A stretch of 64,000 nucleotides of DNA. Origin: Verrucomicrobiota bacterium. GTDB lineage: Bacteria; Verrucomicrobiota; Verrucomicrobiia; Limisphaerales; J093. The position numbers and the translations under genes are program-made. The notes beneath the pieces are model-generated. The model made no database searches. It saw nothing but the letters and a program-made list of their open reading frames with translations, and had not been told where the DNA came from. Positions 25,166 to 32,783 of this stretch are shown piece by piece. The stretch is from the NCBI GenBank assembly GCA_016716505.1, contig JADJWF010000002.1, positions 496,001-560,000 on the forward strand, written 5' to 3'. Numbering within the stretch: position 1 is the stretch's first letter; each line of letters opens with the position of its first letter.

Positions 25166-26164
25166 TTGACGCTGGCCGTGATGCTCGTGATTGCGGCCCC
25201 TTGGATGCTGGTGCTCTCGTCGAAGTACGGGCGGTTCACCTTCTCAACCTCGGCCCCAATTGCGCACGCGGTGGTGGGGCCGGATCCGGCTGAACAAAGC
25301 CATCCTTTCGGCCGGATGTTTCACCGCCCTGCGCCGGGGCGGATCACCGCCTGGGAAGACCCGTCCGACATGCCTTACCGCTATTGGTCGCCCTTCGAGA
25401 GTTCGGCGGCGTTCTGGCATCAGCTCGCAGTTTGCCGGGAGCACGCGCGCACGGTGCTCGAGTTGCTCCGGAGTTTTGACTGGTTGATGCTCGGTCCCAT
25501 CGCCTGTCTTTACGGAGCGGTTCTGCTGGCGCGGCGAGGGCGGCCGGCTCTGGGCGAATGGTGGCTGGCGGCAGTCCTGCCCCTCGCTGCGCTGGGCGGG
25601 GTGTATCTGCCGGTGTATCTCCAGCCCGTGGATCAGCGCTATCTCTACGCCGCCTGGCCGTTGTTGTACGTGCTCGCCGCCGGTTGCCTCGCGGAAGTAG
25701 CTCGGCGGAACAAGGACTCCACCCTGTTGCGCCCACTGTTGCGCTGGCTGCCGTTGGCGTCTTTTGGGCTGCCGGCGATGATCAGCCTCGCCGGAGCCCT
25801 GGTGGGCTATGCCAATCCAGCCGCCGAAGCGGCGTCGGTCCTGGCACGCCGGCTCCAACGAGCCGAAATCACCGGTCCCGTGGCCGGTTCCGGAATGCTT
25901 TACGGCGGTCGTACGGGCCTTTACGTGGCGCACCTGACGGGGCAACCCTGGCTGGGCGATGAGCCCCGGGCGGACGCAGAGCGCTACGCGGCTTCGGGAG
26001 CTCGGCTGATCGTGGTGCCACGCCGGCACCCCGTTGCCGCCCTTCTCGCGGCAAGTCCGCGATTCACGGATCTCGATGCCCGACTCTTCACCGACCGGGC
26101 CGAGGCGGAAGGCTTTCCACTGCGCGTTTTTGAACGGGCGCCCGCCGATCCGCCAACACCCTGA
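25166..26164 (+). pseudogene. 5'-truncated membrane glycosyltransferase (PMT/ArnT-type C-terminal half)
   Basis: The frame of 332 codons opens inside a membrane helix (TTG ACG CTG start, then LAVMLVIAAPWMLVLSSKYG) and has several further helices. The conserved middle is GRITAWEDPSDMPYRYWSPF, characteristic of the second half of large dolichyl-phosphate-type mannosyl/undecaprenyl glycosyltransferases. Family members have another ~200-250 residues with the catalytic Asp/Glu loop before this point. In frame, only 45 bp separate it from the previous gene's stop, so the 5' half has been deleted. It may still be translated, but it should lack activity. Confidence 0.65.
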
Positions 26165-26180
26165 GCCGGTGAACCGGTTT

Positions 26181-26678
26181 TCAACCCAGTTGCAGACGCG
26201 GGTCAGAATCCAACATCGCGTCAAGCTTCGGCCAGTTCACGCCGTTGGTTGCCTTGAGAATGTTCAGGTAGATGATCGCCTTCTCGCGATCATGGTTGGC
26301 GAGGAGGGCTGAGACGGCGGCCTCGAGCTTGGCGTCATCCATCGTCGCCGGGAACTCCTCGACGACGCCCTTGTCGTGCTTGACTCCCAGTGCGTCGAGG
26401 AAGCTGGTGATGAGGGGCGTTTCCGCCTTGAGCAGCCAGCCGCGGAGCAAATTGGCGGCGGCCTCCTCCATCCGGGGGCGGGTGAGGGCGCTGAGCATGT
26501 CGGCGTGACGCTGCACCCGCGGCTTACGCTCGAGAAACAGCGGCCGCACGCGGTTGGCGGCGGCCACAGCCGCCAAAACGGTCCGGTACAGAACCTTGTC
26601 CGATTGGTAGGCGTACTCGAGAATCCCCTGTGACAGGGCGGGTGAGACAAATCCGATCAATTCATGGCACTTGAGCAT
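26181..26678 (-). CDS. Conserved-looking hypothetical protein
   Basis: This 165-residue, mostly helical, soluble protein starts MLKCHELIGFVSPALSQGIL. It has HADMLSALTRPRMEEAAANL and VVEEFPATMDDAKLEAAVSA. No family is recognised. Codon use is regular and G/C-rich at third positions, which supports coding. It is convergent with the truncated glycosyltransferase gene. Confidence 0.6.
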   Translation of the reverse strand: MLKCHELIGFVSPALSQGILEYAYQSDKVLYRTVLAAVAAANRVRPLFLERKPRVQRHADMLSALTRPRMEEAAANLLRGWLLKAETPLITSFLDALGVKHDKGVVEEFPATMDDAKLEAAVSALLANHDREKAIIYLNILKATNGVNWPKLDAMLDSDPRLQLG

Positions 26679-27245
26679 GGCAACTCCTGATTCGATACGG
26701 TTCCGGCGCGGCGCTTGGTGACCGTGTCGCGCACTACTCCAAAAGCCCTGTCTGGTGCCTGCGCCCGTGGAACCGGCTTTCCAAGCCGACGGCGACCGCG
26801 GCAGGCGATAACCGCCGCAGCCGAATGAGGCAAGGCATTTTTCCGGAGCGCGCGGACACCCGGTAGTGCTGGTGAACTGTCGGTTGGCGCGGGCGACCTC
26901 GAGGCGGATGGGATGGCAGCGGAATTGGGGTTTGGCTTGTGACCAGTGGTCCCACCGCCACGCCCAAGAGGGAAGTCGGATTCGCGGCCCGATTCCAAGT
27001 TGCGTTTGCTGTCGCTCAACTCAGATGACAGGTCCGGGCGAACGCAGCACCGCGCCGCGCGTTACAGAGCAGGGCTGAAGAGGGCCAGCAGCCGCGGCAA
27101 ACGATCGAGAGCGGCCCGGAGGACGGGATGATCCCGCTGCAGCCACGCCGGGTCAAACGCCCGGGCCGGTTCCGGAATCGGCGGGAGCGCGGATGAAGCA
27201 GACCGGAGAGCTTGGTCAACTCGGGGATGAGACACACCAGCGGGA
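26679..27245. other. Intergenic region, nothing recognised
   Basis: About 570 bp before the tRNA gene carry no frame with similarity on either strand. The region presumably includes promoters for the hypothetical gene on its left; no RNA or repeat was recognised. Confidence 0.4.
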
Positions 27246-27321
27246 TGGTAGCGCGTATGGGAATCGAACCCATCTTTCAGCCTTGAGAGGGCCGTGTCCT
27301 AAACCGATAGACGAACGCGCC
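27246..27321 (-). tRNA. tRNA-Glu (anticodon CTC), CCA encoded
   Basis: The minus strand folds as a 73-base tRNA plus an encoded CCA (27246-27248). The acceptor GGCGCGT pairs with ACGCGCT (first pair G.U, as in other tRNA-Glu). The anticodon stem CGGCC/GGCTG closes the loop CTCTCAA, giving anticodon CTC, and the T-arm is GGGTTCGATTCCC. The D-arm and the rest match bacterial tRNA-Glu. The anticodon is CTC rather than the more common TTC, so a second Glu tRNA is expected elsewhere. Confidence 0.95.
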
Positions 27322-27461
27322 AACCCGTAATGAGAGTGAACCTCCGGGTCTTGGGCTTGTCAACAGCCCCGGCTTCGCCTTCTGCCCAAGCGTCAAGCAC
27401 GGCGCGACGTCTCACCGCATCGGGTCTTGACCGCAGCCCGGCGCGTTGCGAGAGATGGCGC

Positions 27462-28808
27462 ATGACGTTCCACGGCATTCTCGTCGCTCTTGGTCTGGCA
27501 CTGGCACTGCCCGCCTCCGCCGCCGGCAAGCAGGTTCACTCGTTCCAGCGGATTCAATTGACACCGGAGTTCTGGGCCGAGGGGGCCCACTTCGCCGACT
27601 TCAACCGCGACGGCCACCAGGACGTCGCCTACGGGCCGTTCTGGTTCGAGGGGCCAAGGTTCACCCAGCGGCACGAGTACCGGCCGGCGACGGTGAGTTT
27701 CACCACGAAGGCGGCGGACGGCTCGGAAAAGACGATTCTCGGCTACGAGGGGGCGCTGGGCACCAAGAACGCCTACTCGGACTGCTTCTTCATCTGGACC
27801 GGCGACTTCAACGCCGACGGCTGGCCGGACATCCTCATCGTGGGCATCCCCGGCGAGCAGGCCTGGTGGTTTGAGAATCCGCAGGGCAAACGGGGGCACT
27901 GGAAGAAGCACCTCGTGCTCGACGTGGTGGACAACGAATCGCCGGAGTACCGCGACCTGGATGGCGACGGCAAACCGGAACTGGTCTGCAACCACAAGGG
28001 CTTCTTTGGTTACGCGAAGCCGGATCTCACGGACCCCACGGCCCCGTGGAAATTCACCGCCATTTCGCCGGACAACAAATACCACCGTTTCAATCACGGT
28101 CTGGGTGTGGGCGACGTGAACGGCGACGGCCGCGTGGACCTGTTGGAGAGCAACGGGTGGTGGGAGCAGCCCGCCTCGCTGACCGGCGCGCCGATCTGGA
28201 AGCATCATCCATTTGTTTTTTGTCCGCCGACCGATCCGGGAGTCCCCGTCGGCGGGGCGCAGATGTTCGCCTACGATGTCAACGGCGACGGGTTGAACGA
28301 CGTGATCACCGCGATCGCCTGCCACGGGTACGGTCTGGCGTGGTACGAGCAGACGCGCACGGGCAGCGAGATCTCGTTCAAGCAGCATCTGTTCGTGAAC
28401 AAGCGGCCGGAGGAGAACCGTCACGGGGTGGCCTTTTCCCAACCGCACGCGCTCGAACTGGTGGACATGGATGGTGACGGGCTCAAGGACCTGGTGACGG
28501 GGAAACGCTTCTGGGCGCACGGTCCGGATGGCGACCCGGATCCCAACGGCACGCCGGTGCTGTATTGGTTCAAGCTCGCGCGTGGCCCGGACGGCAGCGT
28601 GGACTGGCTGCCGAACCTGGTGGATCGCGCTTCGGGCGTGGGCACGCAGGTGGTCGTGGGCGACCTCAACGGTGACCGGCGGCCGGACATCGTCGTGGGC
28701 AACAAGCGCGGGGCGTTCGTGTTCTTGCAGGAAGTCCGCGCCGTGGGACAGGCGGGAAGGAGCCCGGGGCGCCCGACGGTCAGCCAGGTGGATTTGCCGG
28801 TGGAATAA
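27462..28808 (+). CDS. Secreted FG-GAP/VCBS-repeat protein
   Basis: This 448-residue protein has a signal peptide (MTFHGILVALGLALALPASA, cleavage near AAGKQ). Calcium-type repeats are spaced along the chain: FADFNRDGHQDVAYGPF, TGDFNADGWPDILIVGI, YRDLDGDGKPELVCNH, GVGDVNGDGRVDLLESNG, AYDVNGDGLNDVITAIAC, LVDMDGDGLKDLVTGKRF and GDLNGDRRPDIVVGNKRG. Seven blades fit a beta-propeller. It probably binds a ligand or partner outside the cytoplasm. I chose the ATG at 27462, because an upstream extension of 44 residues is basic and unconserved. Confidence 0.85.
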   Translation: MTFHGILVALGLALALPASAAGKQVHSFQRIQLTPEFWAEGAHFADFNRDGHQDVAYGPFWFEGPRFTQRHEYRPATVSFTTKAADGSEKTILGYEGALGTKNAYSDCFFIWTGDFNADGWPDILIVGIPGEQAWWFENPQGKRGHWKKHLVLDVVDNESPEYRDLDGDGKPELVCNHKGFFGYAKPDLTDPTAPWKFTAISPDNKYHRFNHGLGVGDVNGDGRVDLLESNGWWEQPASLTGAPIWKHHPFVFCPPTDPGVPVGGAQMFAYDVNGDGLNDVITAIACHGYGLAWYEQTRTGSEISFKQHLFVNKRPEENRHGVAFSQPHALELVDMDGDGLKDLVTGKRFWAHGPDGDPDPNGTPVLYWFKLARGPDGSVDWLPNLVDRASGVGTQVVVGDLNGDRRPDIVVGNKRGAFVFLQEVRAVGQAGRSPGRPTVSQVDLPVE

Positions 28809-28866
28809 AACCGTCCGGCGCGCCGGGGGCGGGCTAAAACCGGGACCCAAGGAACGGGACGACCCG

Positions 28867-30090
28867 CTACGCCGGCGGCGAAACAGATTGCGCCGGCTCG
28901 GTCGGTGGAAACGCCGGCTGGGGACCGAAGCCGAACAATTCCTTGATCCATCGCCACACGGCGAGCAGTCCGATCTCGCGCACCCCGGCAGCGTTAATCA
29001 GTTCGCGGATCCGTTCTTCGTGTCCTTTGAATCGCGGCGGGAACCGCAGCAACGAGGTCGAGTCATCGCCAACTGTTGCGTGCAATTCCGGCGCGATGAT
29101 TCCCCGTCCGACGACGTACTCGCCCGCCGGCAGCATCACTTGTCGGGGCGAGCCGACAAGCCAGGGACGAAACGCGAACTCCAGCCGGCCCGATTCGCCC
29201 CTGCGGACCTGCCCGTAGGTGCGCACGGGTACCGATTCGAGCTGGCGGGACGTGAATGCCCACAGCTTGCCAGCGGCCGGCGTGAACCAACGCCTTCGCC
29301 GCAACAGGAGATCCGTCACGAACACCGTGCCGCACACCGTCGCGCGGAAGGACCACCCAGCGATGCAGTAGCAGAAAGCGATGATGATTGCCGCCCAGAC
29401 CGCGCCCAGCCAGGGGTTGGCGAAGGAGGTGAAAGTCACGGTGGACAGGATGAACGCCCGGAAGGCCTTCAAGGCCAGGTCCACGGTGCCAAACGGGCTG
29501 ATGAGGATGATCACGTTGATCGCGTGGGCGGCCAGCCAGACGATGACGAAGGCAATCATCGCGAACGGGGTGAGCAGCGCGTTGAGGACCGAATCCCAAC
29601 CGATGGCGGCGAAACCGGCCGCCGCCAAGGACGATGAATCGCCGCTGCCGAACAAGGAGGACACCGAGATCATCAGAGGCACAAACGCTCCCACGGCGAC
29701 CAACCCGCTGAGTTTGTTCTCGATCACCTCAGCGACATCCAACGGCTTTTTTAGGACCGTGGGAACCACGGGCCCGGCAATATCCTTGGCGAATACGACG
29801 CCCACCAGCAGCAGCGCGGGGAGCCAGAACCACGGCTGGGCAAACCACGGCAGCCGGGGGCGCGTCTCCGCGGTCGCTTCGAAGTACTTCCACGCACCCA
29901 CCGCGCCGACGCCCAGCAGCGGTGAAATCGCCACCCCCGTGAGCATCGAGATGGTTTGCGCCAATTCAACGCCGGGCGCCGGCCGGGCAGGAGCGGCCGC
30001 CGCGGCCGCCGGCACGGGCACCCAGGTCAACCAACCGATTACCGCCACCAGCCCAATCCATCGAACGGATGTGAACGCTTGCACGCGCAA
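28867..30090 (-). CDS. Multi-pass membrane protein of unknown function
   Basis: This protein of about 407 residues has an N-terminal signal or anchor helix (VRWIGLVAVIGWLTWVPVPA). Around six membrane segments follow (for example WFWLPALLLVGVVFAKDIAG, LTPFAMIAFVIVWLAAHAIN and GAVWAAIIIAFCYCIAGW), then a C-terminal soluble domain with GEYVVGRGIIAPELHATVGD. The start is uncertain: TTG at 30088-30090 or GTG two codons later. No family is recognised. It is on the same strand as the downstream end of a Tat-exported oxidoreductase gene, but 57 bp apart, so co-transcription is possible. Confidence 0.72.
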   Translation of the reverse strand: MRVQAFTSVRWIGLVAVIGWLTWVPVPAAAAAAPARPAPGVELAQTISMLTGVAISPLLGVGAVGAWKYFEATAETRPRLPWFAQPWFWLPALLLVGVVFAKDIAGPVVPTVLKKPLDVAEVIENKLSGLVAVGAFVPLMISVSSLFGSGDSSSLAAAGFAAIGWDSVLNALLTPFAMIAFVIVWLAAHAINVIILISPFGTVDLALKAFRAFILSTVTFTSFANPWLGAVWAAIIIAFCYCIAGWSFRATVCGTVFVTDLLLRRRRWFTPAAGKLWAFTSRQLESVPVRTYGQVRRGESGRLEFAFRPWLVGSPRQVMLPAGEYVVGRGIIAPELHATVGDDSTSLLRFPPRFKGHEERIRELINAAGVREIGLLAVWRWIKELFGFGPQPAFPPTEPAQSVSPPA

Positions 30091-30147
30091 GACGATTGCC
30101 GCCGCGGGACCGTTCGCAAGCGGGAAGAAGTCGGCCGGGCGCCGGGC

Positions 30148-31545
30148 TCACACCTCGCGCGATACTCCGGGCACCGGCGCGGGGTAACGCCCGTTGGCGT
30201 CCGCTTTCACGGGGGCCGGACTGCGCTCGTTCAAGCGGTCCACGTCCGGGCAGAACGTGAAGTCTGAGGCCAGCGCCTCGTCCCAGGTGATGATCTGGCC
30301 GGAGTGAACCGCCGCGCGGCCCATGATGGCGGCGAGATTGGAGTAGGCCGCGCGTTTCGCCTCGTTGTGGGGTTTGTTGTTCCGGATGGCGTCGAGCAAC
30401 ACATTCCATTCTGCCTGCCAAGGATCCACCGTTTCCCGTTCAGGCCGCCAGGCGATGTTCGCGCGTTCGATCCGTTGATCGCGATACATCGCCACAGTTG
30501 GCGCGTGGACGTCGCCCGAAAACTGGGCGGCGCATTTCGTGCCGTGAACGAAGGTTGCGAAGTCATTGTGGCACTTGGGAATGTAACGGCCGGTGACCAG
30601 GGCCTTGGTGCCATCGGCGAAGGTGTACTCGACCGAATAGGAGTCGAAGTTTTGCGAACAGTCGGCGCTGTCCGGCCCGCGTCCGCCAACCCCGTGGGCC
30701 ATCACGGGCCAGCCGTCCTTCAACCAGCAGCACTCGTCAATCTGGTGGATCATCAACTCGATGAAGATGCCTGACGAGGCCCACAGAAACTGGTACGGGA
30801 GGCGAATTTGCGCGAGGAGTTCACTGGGCTGCGGGTTCAACGGCCCCATGCGGTAACCCGAGTCCATGCGGTAAGCGCGAATCAACTGGAGGTCGCCCAT
30901 GGCGCCGTCACGAATGCGTCGGATCAAGGCCTGCCGCGCGGAGGAGTGTCGGCACATCACGCCAGCAGCGATCTTCAAGCCCTTCTTTTCGGCTGCCTCG
31001 CCCGCGCGCAGGATCCGCTTCACCCCGCCCGGGTCGGGCGCGAAGGTTTTTTCCATGAAGACGTGCAGTCCCTTCTCGACGGCGTACTCGACATGACGCG
31101 GCCGGAACGCGGCGTGCGTCGTGCAGAGGACGACATCGCCGGGGCGCAACGCATCCATCGCCTGCTTGTAGGCGTCGAAGCCCAGAAACCGGCGGTCGGG
31201 CGGCACGTCAACTTGCGCGGCATATTTCTCACGGAGACTCTGGTAGGAGCGGGCGAGGCGATCCTCGAACAAGTCGGCCATGGCCACCAGCTTGGTCGGA
31301 CCGCCGGGCGCTTCGAGCGCGTTCGCCACCGCGCCGGTACCCCGCCCTCCGCAGCCGACAATCGCGAGGCGGATGGTGTTGTCCTCAGCAGCATGCACGG
31401 CTGGAAGCTTTACTCCGGCGAGCGCTGTAGCGGCCGCCGCCCGCGCGGTGGCGCCGAGGAATGCGCGACGGGAAGTGGGGTGTGGGCTGGGAGGTGGCGG
31501 CGTGAGCGAGGAGGCTTTCAGGTGAGGCTGGAGTGGCATAAGCAT
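30148..31545 (-). CDS. Tat-exported Gfo/Idh/MocA family oxidoreductase
   Basis: This 465-residue protein has a twin-arginine signal (TSRRAFLGATARAAAATALA) followed by a Rossmann-type start (TIRLAIVGCGGRGTGAVANA). The family motif EKT appears in LHVFMEKTFAPDPGGVKRIL. The substrate domain includes IELMIHQIDECCWLKDGW with the conserved His/Asp. It uses NAD(P) and acts on an unknown sugar-like compound, probably in the periplasm. Exported members of this kind are numerous in Verrucomicrobiota and Planctomycetota. It has an EKT motif instead of EKP, a common variant in this exported group. Confidence 0.88.
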   Translation of the reverse strand: MLMPLQPHLKASSLTPPPPSPHPTSRRAFLGATARAAAATALAGVKLPAVHAAEDNTIRLAIVGCGGRGTGAVANALEAPGGPTKLVAMADLFEDRLARSYQSLREKYAAQVDVPPDRRFLGFDAYKQAMDALRPGDVVLCTTHAAFRPRHVEYAVEKGLHVFMEKTFAPDPGGVKRILRAGEAAEKKGLKIAAGVMCRHSSARQALIRRIRDGAMGDLQLIRAYRMDSGYRMGPLNPQPSELLAQIRLPYQFLWASSGIFIELMIHQIDECCWLKDGWPVMAHGVGGRGPDSADCSQNFDSYSVEYTFADGTKALVTGRYIPKCHNDFATFVHGTKCAAQFSGDVHAPTVAMYRDQRIERANIAWRPERETVDPWQAEWNVLLDAIRNNKPHNEAKRAAYSNLAAIMGRAAVHSGQIITWDEALASDFTFCPDVDRLNERSPAPVKADANGRYPAPVPGVSREV

Positions 31546-31635
31546 GACGAGCGTATCGCCGACCGCTGATTTGGCGAGCCTTGATTGGAATGGGAGCCGG
31601 CGGACGCTCCCGGTGGCGGCGGCGCCGCCCGCCGG

Positions 31636-32589
31636 TCACTCGGCGACCTCCCGCGCGCGGTAAAAGCTCCGGGGGTAGTTGGGCGCGGTGCTGTCGAGGA
31701 ACTGCCAGAAGCCGTCGTCAAGGCGACGGGTGGCGAGCGTTTCCCAAGTCACCAAGTCCTCCGAGACGTCAATGGCGTAGGTGAGCCCACGCTCGCCGTG
31801 GACGATCAACTCGAACTGGCCGCCCGGCCGACGCCCGACCAGTTCCAGCACCGGCGGGATGGTCTCTCCCGGCTCGATCGTGAGCGTGTACTCATCGAAC
31901 AACAGGTAATTCTCCCCGGGCGAGCCTTGGAGGCGCACGGCCCACACGGCATCCATGTCGCTGAGGTTGAGCCGCACGTTGGGCTTGGTGGTGATGGGCT
32001 GGGAATCCACCACGACCACGCCATTGAGCATGGCCATCCACGTGTTGCGGCGGAAGTTCATGAACACGTCCAGCCAGTAGATCACGGTGTTGCTGAACGT
32101 GAAGCCGGTGGGCTGGTAGCCCGCCGGGTCGTCGAGGTCGTAGAGGATTTCGGCGCTCCAGTTGTCGAAATCAATCGAGAACAAGCGCTGGCCGTCGCTG
32201 TTGTAGGCGCTCCAGTAAAAGTCGTCGTACTTGCCGTTGCCGGGCCACGGATCCTCGACCTGCATCAACACACTGAACTTGACGACCGACTCGCCGGGTC
32301 GCGGCACCGGCTCGGGCAACGGCCGCCACAGACTCAAGGTGCGGTCTTTCGGCGCCGGCGGCGTGTACCCGATGAAGGCCTGCTGTCCGAAGCCGGCAAA
32401 GAAGTTGGTCACCAGGCCGTTGCCGCCCGAACCTTCGGCAATCCAGCCTTGCTGGCCGCGCAATTCGCAGCACGAGTTGTAGCCCTCGGAGGCCTCGAAA
32501 CCCGTGTAGAATACCAACCGGCCCTCCGCAGCTCGCATTCCGCCAGCCAGCAGGGTCAAGACGGTAAGAGCCGCCAGAGCCGGAACCAT
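31636..32589 (-). CDS. Secreted lectin-like (jelly-roll) protein
   Basis: This protein of about 317 residues starts MVPALAALTVLTLLAGGMRA (a hydrophobic signal region). It has the concanavalin/laminin-G-like beta pattern LVFYTGFEASEGYNSCCELR and FGQQAFIGYTPPAPKDRTLS, ending with a module containing TYAIDVSEDLVTWETLATR. The last part resembles the C-terminal beta module of many verrucomicrobial exported proteins. The frame is open further upstream (to 32787), and the start could be earlier, because the signal chosen here lacks a positive n-region. No catalytic signature is seen. Confidence 0.65.
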   Translation of the reverse strand: MVPALAALTVLTLLAGGMRAAEGRLVFYTGFEASEGYNSCCELRGQQGWIAEGSGGNGLVTNFFAGFGQQAFIGYTPPAPKDRTLSLWRPLPEPVPRPGESVVKFSVLMQVEDPWPGNGKYDDFYWSAYNSDGQRLFSIDFDNWSAEILYDLDDPAGYQPTGFTFSNTVIYWLDVFMNFRRNTWMAMLNGVVVVDSQPITTKPNVRLNLSDMDAVWAVRLQGSPGENYLLFDEYTLTIEPGETIPPVLELVGRRPGGQFELIVHGERGLTYAIDVSEDLVTWETLATRRLDDGFWQFLDSTAPNYPRSFYRAREVAE

Positions 32590-32783
32590 CAAGCCCCCGA
32601 ACCGTGCCGACCGCTGACGGTCGCCAAAGATACCGGCTTCCCGGGGATAGGCGCCCGCGTGGTTCCCGTTGGCCTCAACGGATTGAGGATCACCGGTGCC
32701 GGATGGGATCATCCAGCGAATCTTGTTTAGGAAGTGGATCCCGTAACGGGGTTCGTCAGGACGATCCATCGTTATTCCAGGTG

